DNA of 64,000 nt from Aradus depressus (GCA_963662175.1 OY759227.1:8154501-8218500), one strand, 5' to 3'. Numbered from the stretch's first letter, positions 1-9,101 are shown. Numbers and translations are program-made. Notes: generated from the letters alone by a model not told the origin.

Positions 1-434
1 GATTAGCTGTGAAGAAAGAAAGGGGATTCGAAGAAGGAGAAGCGGTATTGGTCCGGTCATACAACGACTCGGCCAAGTGGAAACGAGGAGTTGTAAAGAG
101 GAAGTTGGGCCAAAGACACTATGAAGTGGAAGTGGATGGTGACATTTGGAAGTGGCACACTGACCAGCTCCAGTTGGATCGAGGCAGGGCTGACTCTCTG
201 AGCAGACCTCCTGAGGCGTTGATGGAGTCGAGCACTTCAAGGACTGGATCTCTGGGGCAGCCAACAGCTCAGGAAGACGTGGCTTCTGCAGCCTGCAGAG
301 AGGAGCGGGCTGAGGTGCCGCAAGCTACCAGGTGCAGCACCAGAGTCCGGCATCCGCCTAGCAGACTGACATACGTCAGGCCTGGGGTACAAATAGGCCG
401 GCTGTCATCAGCGCTGCCGGGGAAGAGTTGTTAG
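1..434 (+). CDS. Ty3/Gypsy integrase C-terminus, partial
   Basis: Open from the window edge. This is the C-terminal tail of a Gypsy-type integrase (strand-transfer enzyme of an LTR retrotransposon). Seen: a basic segment with KWKRGVVKRKLGQRHYEV, the SH3-like fold typical of these tails, followed by a Ser/Pro/Arg-rich linker and the end SALPGKSC. It matches the same region of the tandem Gypsy array at 56.5-64 kb except for about seven residues (for example GEAVLV against GDAVLV and KWHTDQLQL against KRHTDQLQW). It is therefore an older or separate copy of that family in the opposite orientation. The last two codons, TGT TAG, are the first six bases of the adjacent LTR. The catalytic core lies outside the window. 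Confidence 0.85.
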   Translation, partial: LAVKKERGFEEGEAVLVRSYNDSAKWKRGVVKRKLGQRHYEVEVDGDIWKWHTDQLQLDRGRADSLSRPPEALMESSTSRTGSLGQPTAQEDVASAACREERAEVPQATRCSTRVRHPPSRLTYVRPGVQIGRLSSALPGKSC

Positions 435-578
435 GACATTGATGTTTATTAAAACATCTGTTATTATTATTATGTTGGATTTGTTTATTGTACATATGTT
501 AGAAAATCAGTCTTAGTTTAGAAATGTAAAATAAAGTGAATATATGTTGTACAATTTTGTCGTACTAATTTCTTAACA
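429..578 (+). repeat. 3' LTR of Gypsy element (array family)
   Basis: 150-bp LTR bounded by TGTTAG and CTTAACA, matching the 148-bp LTRs of the right-hand array with scattered substitutions. It contains AATAAA (about 530-535) as a likely polyadenylation signal. A purine-rich stretch (GGGGAAGAG) precedes it. LINE coding sequence begins at 582, so the element landed in, or was joined to, a Jockey-type LINE. Confidence 0.85.
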
Positions 579-581
579 ACT

Positions 582-842
582 TACGGCATCGAGATATGGA
601 GATCAGCCAAAAAATCAAACACACAACGCCTTCAGTCATTACAATCTAAACTACGCCACATTGCCAATGTCTCATTTTACGTTTCCAACCTCACATTCCA
701 TAATGACCTCAACATCCCATTTGTATCTTTTGTTATCAAGTCACGATATCAAAATTTTCACGACAAACTCCATCATCACGCCAATCCATTATTCTCCAAT
801 TATCCACGAACACTCTCCCCTCAAATCCGCCAAGACGTCTAA
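582..842 (+). pseudogene. Jockey-type LINE ORF2, C-terminal fragment
   Basis: 87 codons open to a TAA. The translation starts TYGIEIWRSA and continues with SKLRHIANVSFYVSNLTFHNDL-type sequence, the conserved C-terminal stretch just after the reverse transcriptase of Jockey-clade non-LTR retrotransposons. Everything upstream, including the RT core, is missing because the Gypsy LTR ends four bases before the frame begins. About 180 bp of 3' flank follows, with AATAAATATATAAAAATA near 980-998. A short ORF in another frame at 661-951 is a shadow of this fragment. Confidence 0.75.
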
Positions 843-1062
843 AGCGGGCATGGCAGAGGGACCTGCTCCAGGACTAGCCTGGACTCCTCTTCGGTCACGT
901 ACCTCAGCAGTACTTGACACACTTGCCACAGCACATCATCACAATCACTAGTGACAAATGTTGTCGTTGTGAATATGTAAATAAATATATAAAAATACTC
1001 CTTCATTCACTACACCTAGGAAGGAAGAAATCCCTTTTGAAGAAGAAGTCTTTGAAAGTACA

Positions 1063-1731
1063 TAACCACCTATTACACCTGTAGAAGAGGCACAACTTTT
1101 ATCTCAGACTGCGCTAGGTAGAGATGCAGTAGAAAGAATGATTGAATCATCCAATATTGGTTCATTTTTGCGTCCATATATTAGAAAGTTTCTTAGTGGA
1201 GATACAAAGGACCTTGACACTCGCTATGGACTCCGCTTTCTACCCAGGGGTGGGTTAACGTTAGGTGATGCTAGCGTCCGGGTAGATCACAATGATTTAG
1301 AAATTAAAGACAAATTTTATGATGGTACACCGGGGCTCAATGAACTTTTGTTTTTAAAAGAACCTATGACATACAAAAATGAGGATTTAGCGATATATAA
1401 GGAACTACTGACGGTTACAAATGCTCATGAAAGACATTTCAGTGAAGCTAAAAGTTTGAGTGGTAATAAAAGTTTCAAGTATAAAAATATAATTGCAAAA
1501 TTATTTACTCCTAATAGACAATATCATACCCGTTCAAAAAAATCTCATTTTTCTGGCTCGGGCTTATTGATGAATTGTACAAGACCTATATATGAGTGCT
1601 GGGACGATCCCAATGAACTCTGTATGAGGTTAAGCTTGCTCTATGCTAGCGAAGCAGCAGGAGGTGGACCTCATTCGAATGAAATCGCGTCAATATTGGA
1701 AGAATTGAGAGAAGGATATATTATATATTAA
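1063..1731 (+). pseudogene. Polinton DUF8207-like protein, N-terminally broken
   Basis: An ATG-initiated frame at 1138 gives 197 residues, but the same frame is coding-like back to an in-frame TAA ending near 1064, so the true N-terminus is lost. Residues about 27-75 contain RYGLRFLPRGG, then LTLGDASV, then FYDGTPGLNELLF, which I recognise from memory as the DUF8207-type domain. That domain is common in arthropod Maverick/Polinton-like elements next to integrase genes; its function is not established. It is followed two bases later by the RING gene in the same orientation, as in a compact viral gene cluster. Confidence is moderate for the family and low for function. Confidence 0.55.
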
Positions 1732-1733
1732 TC

Positions 1734-1940
1734 ATGACCTCTAGTGAAGATGAGGAGGAAACAACCAATTCAGAGGAATATTTGGTAGATCGTCGTTGTA
1801 AGGTGTGTTTCGATGCCATTGTAGATACGGTCATATTACTATGTGGTCATTTTACCTGTATGGACTGTTCTGTTTTTTGTATTGTTTGTCCATATTGTAG
1901 AAGTTCAAAAATTGGTGTGTATAGAGTCTATTTCACCTGA
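1734..1940 (+). CDS. Stand-alone IAP-type RING finger protein
   Basis: A complete 68-residue ORF starting two bases after the preceding stop. An acidic N-terminus (about residues 5-15) precedes a C3HC4 RING: C22, C25, C37, H39, C42, C45, C52, C55, with spacing C-x2-C-x11-C-x-H-x2-C-x2-C-x6-C-x2-C. The C-terminus VYRVYFT resembles the tail of IAP RING domains. IAP-type RINGs act as E3 ubiquitin ligases. No BIR domain is present, which recalls short RING proteins of large insect DNA viruses. Its position between the DUF8207-like and fibre-like genes marks it as cargo of the Polinton. Target and activity are unknown. Confidence 0.75.
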   Translation: MTSSEDEEETTNSEEYLVDRRCKVCFDAIVDTVILLCGHFTCMDCSVFCIVCPYCRSSKIGVYRVYFT

Positions 1941-1958
1941 CGAGGTTTCAGTTCTAAA

Positions 1959-2547
1959 ATGACCATTGACAAGTTCGGACGGCATGTTGGTAAGCGGTAT
2001 TACCGCAATCAGCAAAAATTATACAATACAGTTCAAGCTTTAAGGAGAGGATAGATTCAGACAGGTTGAAGCTGGAGGAGTTCTCGATGTCAACCATAGG
2101 CGAATAATCAATTTAGGAGAAGGAATGGATGGATCAGATGCTGCTTCCAAAAATTATGTCGATTCTCGAATTTCAAGTTTTTCTCAGTCAGGAAGCAAAA
2201 TTGACTTTAATGGTAAAAGGCTAATACATTTAGAGGATCCATCGGACCCATCTGATGCAGCTACGAAAGGATATGTGGACATATCGGCAAGGTTCTACAC
2301 TGATCTCAAAAATTGGCCTGGAGCGTATATCAATGGGAGTAAGAAAAGACTAGTAAATGTCAGCCCTCCCATAGATTCTAAAGATGTAGTCACACTGAAT
2401 TATCTTCAAAGAGAATTGGCTTACTTGGTCAAGAAAATTGATAATTCTGGATACGTAACTTTTCAGCATCTTCAACGAGAACTGTCAAAAAATATGCTAA
2501 AAAAGCAGAACCATGATGCTCAATTTAGAGTGAGACAATTCATTTAG
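1959..2547 (+). pseudogene. Fibre-like Polinton protein with repeat motifs
   Basis: Starts at an ATG (MTIDKFGRHVGKRYYRN) and changes frame near 2050; the second frame runs to 2547. Visible repeats are DAASKNYVD, DAATKGYVD and DVVTLNYLQREL, each preceded by a GKRLIHL or KKRLVNV-type strand. Such D-A-x-x-K-x-Y-V-D repeats occur in phage tail-fibre and virion-spike proteins, so a receptor-binding or structural role is an inference. It sits 22 bases upstream of the integrase gene. The single frame change means this copy cannot be translated as one chain unless the site is spliced or frameshifted. Confidence 0.5.
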
Positions 2548-2569
2548 TATTAGTCTGATAGAGTTTGTC

Positions 2570-3517
2570 ATGGGGAATGTAGTTTCAAAACCTTACACAC
2601 CAAGAGAAGTTGTCGTTAGAGAACTCCATAAACCAGCTCGTGTTAATTACCCTCGACGTAAAATGCTTTTAAAAGGAGTGGACGATTTGTGGGAAGCAGT
2701 TTTGGTCGAGATGGTGCTATATTGGCGAGTCAATAAAGGCTTTAAATACTTATTGACCGTAATCGATGGTTTCTCGAAATATGCATGGGCAATACCATTG
2801 AAGCGAAAGACAGGACCAGAAGTTACAAAAGCGCTAGAGACTATATTTCTCGAGAGTAAACGTATACCTCAATTATTTCTTACAGATGAAGGACGTGAAT
2901 TCTACAATATTTACTTCCAGACTCTTATGAAAAACAATAATATTCAGCACTATTCTACATACTCTGGAAAGAAGGCTTCGATTGCTGAACGATTTAATAG
3001 AACATTAAAAGGACATATGTGGAAAATGTTCACCTTGAATGGAAATCATAAATATGTCGACTTGCTACCTGCTCTGCTTTCAAGATATAATAATACAAAG
3101 CACCGCACAATACAAGCGACTCCGTCTGAGGTTGTCGCTAATAAGAAGTTACAAAATGAGCTAATTGCCACTGTTTATTCAGCCCCCGCTACCACTACCA
3201 AACCTAAATTCATGGAGGGGGATTATGTCCGCATATCAAAATTACGCAATGCATTTGCCAAAGGATATCTTGCACAATTCTCACCTGAGATCTTCAAAGT
3301 TGTCAAGGTGCAATTTACAAACCCCATCACATACCTTTTACAAGATGCAAATAATCAGGACATATTTGGCGCATTTTATAAAGAAGAATTACAGATTGTA
3401 AAGGATCCTGGTGTTTATCTCATTGAAAAAGTTCTTCGACGAAAAGGGAATCGTATATATGTGAAGTGGTTCGGATTGTCAGAAAAAAGTTGGGTCATTT
3501 TATCTCAACTAGTGTGA
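2570..3517 (+). CDS. Polinton retroviral-type integrase with chromodomain
   Basis: 315 residues, intact reading frame. An rve-type DDE core (about residues 36-190) is followed by an SH3-like segment and a C-terminal chromodomain (about 283-315, with RIYVKWFGL and KSWV). Integrases of this type catalyse 3' processing and strand transfer of Maverick/Polinton and adintovirus genomes. The second acid is present in FLTDEGREFY and the glutamate in ASIAERFNRT. The position expected to hold the first Asp reads LWEAVLVEM, with Val44 where the family has Asp; the codon is GTT, one base from GAT. I infer a catalytically dead protein. AATAAA follows at 3526-3531. Confidence 0.85.
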   Translation: MGNVVSKPYTPREVVVRELHKPARVNYPRRKMLLKGVDDLWEAVLVEMVLYWRVNKGFKYLLTVIDGFSKYAWAIPLKRKTGPEVTKALETIFLESKRIPQLFLTDEGREFYNIYFQTLMKNNNIQHYSTYSGKKASIAERFNRTLKGHMWKMFTLNGNHKYVDLLPALLSRYNNTKHRTIQATPSEVVANKKLQNELIATVYSAPATTTKPKFMEGDYVRISKLRNAFAKGYLAQFSPEIFKVVKVQFTNPITYLLQDANNQDIFGAFYKEELQIVKDPGVYLIEKVLRRKGNRIYVKWFGLSEKSWVILSQLV

Positions 3518-3781
3518 ATATAAAAAATAAAATCTTTTCAAATTATTTTATTTTATTTCCCCTTTCCTTAAGGTGTTTATAAATCAATATCAATACGTTT
3601 TTAATCAGATTTTTATTATTTCAAAATATCGGTATTACATTGAGTTCTCTACATTGAAAACTCTAAAAGATACTCCTGTCTTGATCCACGACCTTTATAA
3701 ACCATAGTTAGCTTGCCTACAAAGAATAAAAAAAATAAATGAGATACTAAATAATTTTAAAAAAATTATCTAAGTCAAAAA
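3518..3781. other. Intergenic space between convergent genes
   Basis: AT-rich spacer between the integrase (+) and a small minus-strand gene. It holds polyadenylation-type signals for both sides (AATAAA at 3526-3531 on + and TTTATT runs for the minus strand). No coding signal seen. Confidence 0.5.
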
Positions 3782-4068
3782 TTACGGCTTAAGCTTTTTT
3801 TTATTATCTTCTGCATCTTTCAAATCATCATCGGTAAACATTTTAGTATATCTTTTTGGTAAAAAAAACCTTTTCTGACCATCATTCCATCTTTGTGCGT
3901 TACGGTCCTCATCTTCAACCATCGTTGCCATTATACTAAGACCATAACTTGTCTCAATTTTGTTCATAGTAAGAATTTTATATTTTTCACCTATTGTTAA
4001 TTCGGACATAGATACGACTTCACCACGCATTTTGGTGTTTAGTTTTCTTACAAGAGATGAAATCTATA
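3782..4068 (-). CDS. Small Polinton-associated protein, copy 1
   Basis: The ATG-initiated form is 82 residues (from 4030), but homology to the second copy extends upstream to about 4062. There the minus strand reads CATATAG before coding resumes, a possible splice acceptor. Core features are ELTIGEKYKIL, then a variable centre, then RFFLPKRYTKMFTDDDL. I recall similar short proteins (SEL.xGEKY ... FLPKRY) in arthropod Polinton-rich loci. The layout suggests a compact beta-rich domain, possibly nucleic-acid binding, but I cannot assign a function. It converges on the integrase gene. Confidence 0.6.
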
Positions 4069-4127
4069 TGATGTTGAAAAATTTACATCAAAATGTGCCA
4101 TCATGAAATTATTATCGAATTTTTTTA

Positions 4128-4277
4128 GAGTATAAAAAAATCTAAGAGAATTTTAGAATATAACTTGGAAGCGGAAGAAGCGGACGAATTCATAGCTGCT
4201 AGGAGGTTTGGTGTTCTCAGACGAAAGACTGATAAAAATTCGAGGATTTCAGAGGGTTTATATACTCGCATTTGACA
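4128..4277 (+). other. Possible short coding remnant
   Basis: About 49 open codons ending in TGA after an in-frame TAG, with acidic then basic composition (YNLEAEEADEFIAARRFGV and then VLRRKTDK). The upstream TTTTTTTAG could be a splice acceptor. It is divergent from the minus-strand gene at 3782-4068. I do not recognise it. Around it, 4031-4127 and 4278-4567 hold only AT-rich sequence and poly-A/poly-T runs (about 4495-4511 and 4549-4561). Confidence 0.25.
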
Positions 4278-4567
4278 TTTCAAATTCATACAAGTTTTTT
4301 TTTAGAAAGTAGGATGACACAAATTTCTGTTTGAGGGCTGAGATTTCATCATTTTTGGTTGTGTAAATAATAAAGTCAACACTTGATTTCAAATAATATA
4401 TTTTTCAAAAATACATTAGATTACTCTGAGAATTCAAAAAAATGCTCCTTATTATTTCTTCGACCCTTGTCAGCTATCTTCAGTTTTCCTGAGAAAAAAA
4501 AAAAAAAAAAATTGTAGTTTTTCTTAAAAAAGTGACTTTTAAAAAAATTTTTTTTTTTTTTAAATTA

Positions 4568-4839
4568 CCTGAGGCTTCCAGCAATTCTTCATCGCTAAAC
4601 ATTTCGATATAGCGCTTCGGCAAAAAAATGCTTTTCAAGGTGTCGCTTGGATCGTCAGAATTGTCCTCAATAAATGTCGCGTTGACACTGGGTCCCTAAA
4701 TTGTATTTATTTTCTTCATTGCAAGGATCGAATATTTTTCATCTATTAATAATTCATTTATTGGAATGAATTCTGCTCTTGAAGCATTCAATTTTTGAAC
4801 CAAAGCGTTCAAATCGCTTTCGTTAGTAGTTTCTGGGTT
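4568..4839 (-). pseudogene. Small Polinton-associated protein, copy 2 (stop codon)
   Basis: The minus-strand translation shows FIPINELLIDEKYSILAMKK, an in-frame TAG, then an acidic centre and SIFLPKRYIEMFSDEELLEA. It aligns end to end with the gene at 3782-4068 (SMSELTIGEKYKIL and FFLPKRYTKMFTDDDL), including the upstream segment LNALVQKLNAS against ISSLVRKLNTK. The two are diverged tandem paralogues on the same strand about 500 bp apart. This copy is interrupted by one stop and is likely dead. Confidence 0.6.
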
Positions 4840-4856
4840 GTAATATAAACAAGCCC

Positions 4857-4870
4857 GTTGCCAAGGCAAC
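4857..4870. promoter_or_regulatory. X-box (RFX-type) inverted repeat, left arm
   Basis: GTTGCCAAGGCAAC is a perfect match to the RFX X-box consensus (two GTTGCC half sites, two-base spacer), inside a longer inverted repeat CCGTTGCC-AA-GGCAACGG. The equivalent site is conserved at 56037-56050 in the right arm. Confidence 0.55.
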
Positions 4871-5192
4871 GGATTTATAAGCAGCGATACATTTATTTTA
4901 AACCGAATTTAGAAGACGAAAAAAATAAAATAGAAAATCAACAGGAAGAAAGTAAGAACAACTTTAAAAGAAATAAAAAGTGGCTTTAGGCCTAACCTTA
5001 CAATTATCAACGAACATTTTGTACATCAATTAAGAAACCAATCAACTTTAAAATGGAACCGGATTTTCAGAAGGGATTATTTTAACACCCAGGAACAAAA
5101 TGAAACAGCTAAAAGAAGAAGGAATGAAGAAAATTTCAGGAAGTTATAAGCAAAATTAAGAAAAGGTCAATAATTAAAAAACGAGTCGGTAG

Positions 5193-5291
5193 AAGGTTGT
5201 GAAAATTTTTAGGAAAAGACAGTTAATTATTAAGAAAAGATTAAAGAAGAAAAAGAAGAGAAAAACTGCCCACATCAGAAAGAAAAGCCAG
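5193..5291 (+). pseudogene. Remnant of Lys/Arg-rich protein gene
   Basis: 33 codons from KVVKIFRKRQ through RLKKKKKRKTAHIR to KKSQ, then TAG. The right arm (55570-55668, minus strand) keeps the same frame, and about six of ten codon differences are third-position silent changes. This suggests the segment was once under protein-level selection. Further coding-like sequence lies upstream at about 4988-5150 (FRPNLTIINEHF). Composition suggests a DNA-condensing core-type protein, but I recognise no family. Confidence 0.35.
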
Positions 5292-5795
5292 TAGTAAATT
5301 TTGAAGAAACGGTCAGTTCTAAAATACATCGAATCAACTAGGCCGGATCCCATCTGAAATAATACAAGTGATCCGAAAGTGTATACCACAAACTTTAAAC
5401 ACTGTTTTCGAGAAATGAAGAAGGCAAAATTAAAAAGAAAAGTTACAGAAAATTAAGATGACAATTTAGAAAAGAGAAGAAACGGAAGAAAGGAGAGAAA
5501 ACACCAAAAAATATTAATATTTAGAAGTAAAACAAGAGACAACAGAAAAAAGAAACTCGAATTTGCTACCCATAATTCCGTGCGGAGGCAGTTTAGTCAG
5601 TCTATGTTGGGTTCTGGTAGAGGTGGAACCTATGAGAGACTAGTCTCTATATTTTTTGACAATTTCAGTGAAAAGAGTGAGTTAACATGTTAAAGTGAGT
5701 ACTAAGTGAATAGTGAAGGGTAGAGAGGATGCGGGAAGAACGTGGACCTCATAATTTATGTTAAAGGAGTAAAATTTGTAAATATATTTCAAGGG

Positions 5796-5803
5796 TGACG
5801 TCA
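5796..5803. promoter_or_regulatory. CRE palindrome TGACGTCA
   Basis: A perfect cAMP-response-element octamer within GGGTGACGTCACGAGG. It is conserved at 55071-55078 in the inverted partner arm while the surrounding sequence has drifted. Confidence 0.45.
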
Positions 5804-6103
5804 CGAGGTAGGATTCATTTTATTTTTTGTATATATTTCAATGGCCAATTTTCAAGTTCGAAGTTTTTTTTTATTAAAATAGTTTTCATTGTAAATATGT
5901 TTTGATTTTTTTTGATTCCCCATATCTCTCTCAATGAAATTCAAATCTCAAAACTCATAGGCCTTGCGAATCAACACCTTTGAGATAAGCGCCAATCGTT
6001 ATCGGGACATAATATTTAATAATCTTTATTTTCAGAATCACACCGGGAGACTTTTGGATTTTTGGATTGGTGCGAGTAACGTAGTTTGAAAATTTTACAG
6101 AGT

Positions 6104-6452
6104 TATTTATAACATATGTTTTTCATTTTTTTTTAAGAGCTTCACTCAACCATATGGTAGATTATTTTATTTTTGAAATTATAGAGTTAATTAACTTAAA
6201 TTTTTTTTATTATTCAAAATTTTATTCATTTTTTTAATTTATTGTGAACCAGTATATAAAATGAAATATCCCCACAAGAAGGATGTCATAATGATAGGTA
6301 ATTGTGACTATAGTTATGTAAATTAATAATAATTAACAATAAAATTTTGAATAAAAAAAATGAAGTTAATTAATTCTATAATTTCAAAAATAAAATAGTT
6401 TATCATATGATTGAGTGAAGCTCTTAAAAAATGAAAAACATATATTATAAGT
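6104..6452. repeat. Fold-back (palindromic) element
   Basis: About 130 bp at 6104-6236 is the reverse complement of 6330-6452, around a 90-bp spacer containing TATATAA and ATATCCCCACAAGAAGG. Shared features are the ATGAAAAACATAT, GTGAAGCTCTTAAAA and GTTAATTAA motifs. The right half is nearly identical to 53000-53205. It could be a long-TIR MITE or two arm ends head to head. Confidence 0.65.
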
Positions 6453-6860
6453 AGAGAATATATGGGAGAGCTGCCCCCGCCCATTCCTTTGCGGCCACTC
6501 ATGTGAGGGACCATGGCTCGCGCAGCTCCCTCCGATGTACTTCCCCAGCTCAAACTATGATGTACTTCCCCAGCTCAACATCTGAGGACCCTCACCTTCG
6601 TACCCTTTTTTTTTTTTTTTTTTTTTTCAGTTTTAAAAGAGGGTTCGCCTTGCGTTGCAGCAACATCACCCAGTCTACGTTTAGGCAAAGCTCGGGATCA
6701 TTACAATTCGTACCCACCAATTTTTTTTTCTACATAGTGTATGGAGAAAATATAGTCCATGACGTCACACCGACATGTCCAGACCTGTCCCAGCATATGT
6801 AGCACCCACCCTCTGCAGCACCCCCCCACATACCGACATGTCCAGCCCTGAGGGGGGCAC
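6453..6860. other. Low-complexity flank before LINE
   Basis: No gene. It contains a duplicated GATGTACTTCCCCAGCTCAA (6534 and about 6560), a T run (about 6607-6627), a second CRE-type TGACGTCA (about 6760) and two copies of CCGACATGTCCAG (about 6771 and 6834). The short ORFs here lack any family signature. Confidence 0.4.
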
Positions 6861-9101
6861 AGTTCGCTGGCGATCGCCGGAGACTTCAATGCATGGGCTG
6901 AGGATTGGGGCAGCGTAGAAACGAATACTAGAGGGCAGACACTCTTGGATGCTTTTACTTCTTTAGATGTAGTGCTACTCAACAAAGGTGACGAGTTCAC
7001 ATTCCGCAGGGGAAATACAGGGTCCATAGTTGACCTGACTTTCGTCAGCGGTCGACTAGTCAATAGCAATACGGAATGGGAAGTGAGCGAATGCTACACA
7101 AATAGCGATCACCAGGCAATTCTGTGGCAGGTATCATGCGAGCCAAAAAATAGAGCACCAGGCAGCCGAATGATAGCAGGATGGAAGGCAAAGGCATTTG
7201 ACGAAGAAGATTTTCGTTTTGTAATGACGGATAACACCAGCCAAAAAAGCATAGCGGAAACCGAAACGAAACATGTCATGGAGTGTGTGAAAAGAGCCTG
7301 CGATGCTTCAATGCCTAGGAATCAAAGGAACTATAAACATCCTCCCGTCTACTGGTGGAATAATGGCATTACTCAACTCCGGAAGGACTGCAATAGAGCT
7401 AGGAGGTTATATCAACGAGCACGTGGTAGAGATAATCGCACAGAGCTGCAACTAAAATACAAACTGGCGCGAACAACATTGAAGCTTGCCATAAAGTCCA
7501 GCAAGCAGCAATGCTGGAAAGAATTGTGTAATGAAGTTGACAGGGATCCATGGGGAACACCGTATAAAACGGTCATGAAAAGGCTGAAGAGCTTCCCTAT
7601 GCCCATGCCGACCTGTCCTACGCTCTTGAGGAAAATCGTGAAGACGTTGTTCCCTCAACAACTGAAACAAGAGCTCCGAAGCGAAGAAGTGGCTGTGTGC
7701 GAGTTTATCCCTCCGATAACCCCTGATGAACTGAGGAAGGCTAGTGAAAGACTGAGAACAGGCAAGGCCCCTGGACTAGACGGTATTCCAAATATAGCGC
7801 TAAAAACTGCTATTAGTGCTAAGCCGGATATGTTCTTAGAGATGTACAACGCATGCCTCAGGGAGGGAGTATTCCCAGAACCATGGAAGAGGCAGAGACT
7901 AGTGCTCATTCCCAAGGGGAAAAGGCCTCCAGACGAGCCATCGTCATACCGCCCTCTCTGCATGTTGGATAGTGCTGGCAAAGTCCTGGAGCGAATCCTA
8001 TTGGACAGACTTGAGGAAACCATAGGCGACGGACTCTCTGAGAACCAGTACGGTTTTAGGAAGGCTCGATCGACGCTGAACGCAGTGAATTCGGTGACAA
8101 ACATCGCTAAGGAAGCGATCTCTGGCAAACGATGGAAAGGCGGTAGCAAACACTACTGCCTTGTAGCTACACTGGACGTCAAGAATGCCTTTAATTCAGC
8201 CAGATGGGACTGCATCTGGAAAGCACTAGGGAGACATAGCGTGCCACGTTACCTCAAGAAGATAGTCGCCGATTACTTCCATAACAGGGTGCTAATTTAT
8301 GAGACGCAGAATGGACTCGAAAAGTATAATGTGACGGGCGGCGTTCCCTAGGGATCGGTACTCGGACCATTCATGTGGAACGTGATGTACGATCTCTTAT
8401 TGAGGCTGCCGCTACCAGCGAACGTTAAGCTAGTGGCGTTTGCAGATGACGTGGCAGTCGTCATTACTGATAAGACCCTGGACGAAGTAAATAGCGACTT
8501 CGAGTATGTCATGGTACTCATCCATGAGTGGATGAAGTCAGTAGGCCTACAACTGGCAGAACATAAGACGGAGACAGTGTTGATAACGAGCAGGAAAAAG
8601 AGGGAGACCATCACCCTTGAGGTTGGTGACCATGCCATCCCGTCACAACCTTACATCCGCTACCTCGGTATTATGTTGGATGCAAGGCTATCCTTCAAGT
8701 ATCACATCGAGCAAGCCAGCAAAAAGGCCGCGAACATCAATGCAGCACTGTCCCGGATAATGCCTAACGCGGGTGGACCAAGACAAGTAGCGAGAAGGTT
8801 GCTGGCTTCAGTTACCTCCTCAGTACTGCTCTACGGAGCTCCAATCTGGTCAGAAGCCCTTAAGGTGGCAACGTACCGAAGCAAGATGGCGGCTGTGCAT
8901 CGGATAGCTGCAATAAGAGTGACGGCCGCATTTCGCACCGTGTCCGGTGATGCTGTGTGCGTCATAGCTGGAATGCCCCCGATAGACATCACTGCGGAAG
9001 AGCGCCAGAGGCTTTATCTGCGACGCACGACCGATCAAGCAGATTCCGACCTGGCGAAAAGCAGTTCATGCATGAGTGATGTGATTTGTTACCTTAAGTG
9101 A
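6861..9101 (+). pseudogene. R1-like LINE: endonuclease tail and reverse transcriptase
   Basis: One frame from 6861 to 9101, interrupted only by TAG at 8349-8351, exactly where the conserved GGVPQG motif should carry Gln. In order: the end of an apurinic endonuclease (AGDFNAW, NSDHQAI), then reverse transcriptase with GKAPGLDGIP, SSYRPLCMLD, LDVKNAFNSA, GSVLGP and the catalytic FADDVAVV. This is the enzyme that copies LINE RNA into a nicked target. The 5' end is truncated inside the endonuclease, and the frame ends about 100 residues after the RT without the zinc-knuckle tail usual in the clade. The R1/LOA-type assignment is from motif style. Confidence 0.8.

Larger units (their letters stand above)
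4857..6240 (+). repeat. Left inverted arm (partner at 52985-56060)
   Basis: About 1.4 kb that aligns in reverse complement, in colinear order, with the right arm. Landmarks are the X-box (4857), GGCTTTAGGCCTAACC (4983), the basic coding remnant (5193-5291), CACTTTCGGATC (minus strand, near 5370), CRE TGACGTCA (5796-5803), GAGAGAGATATGGGG (minus strand, about 5918-5932) and the AT-rich end. Divergence looks like 15-25% by eye. It may be the terminal inverted repeat of a degraded Polinton or an independent repeated locus. Apart from the basic remnant I see no intact gene here. Confidence 0.65.

Noticed and set aside
5174..5389. 71-residue Phe-rich membrane-like ORF (minus strand)
   Set aside because: Antisense of the AAG/AAA-rich basic coding remnant; hydrophobicity follows from TTT/TTC codons.
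7655..8149. 164-residue minus-strand ORF over the LINE
   Set aside because: Antisense shadow of the reverse transcriptase.
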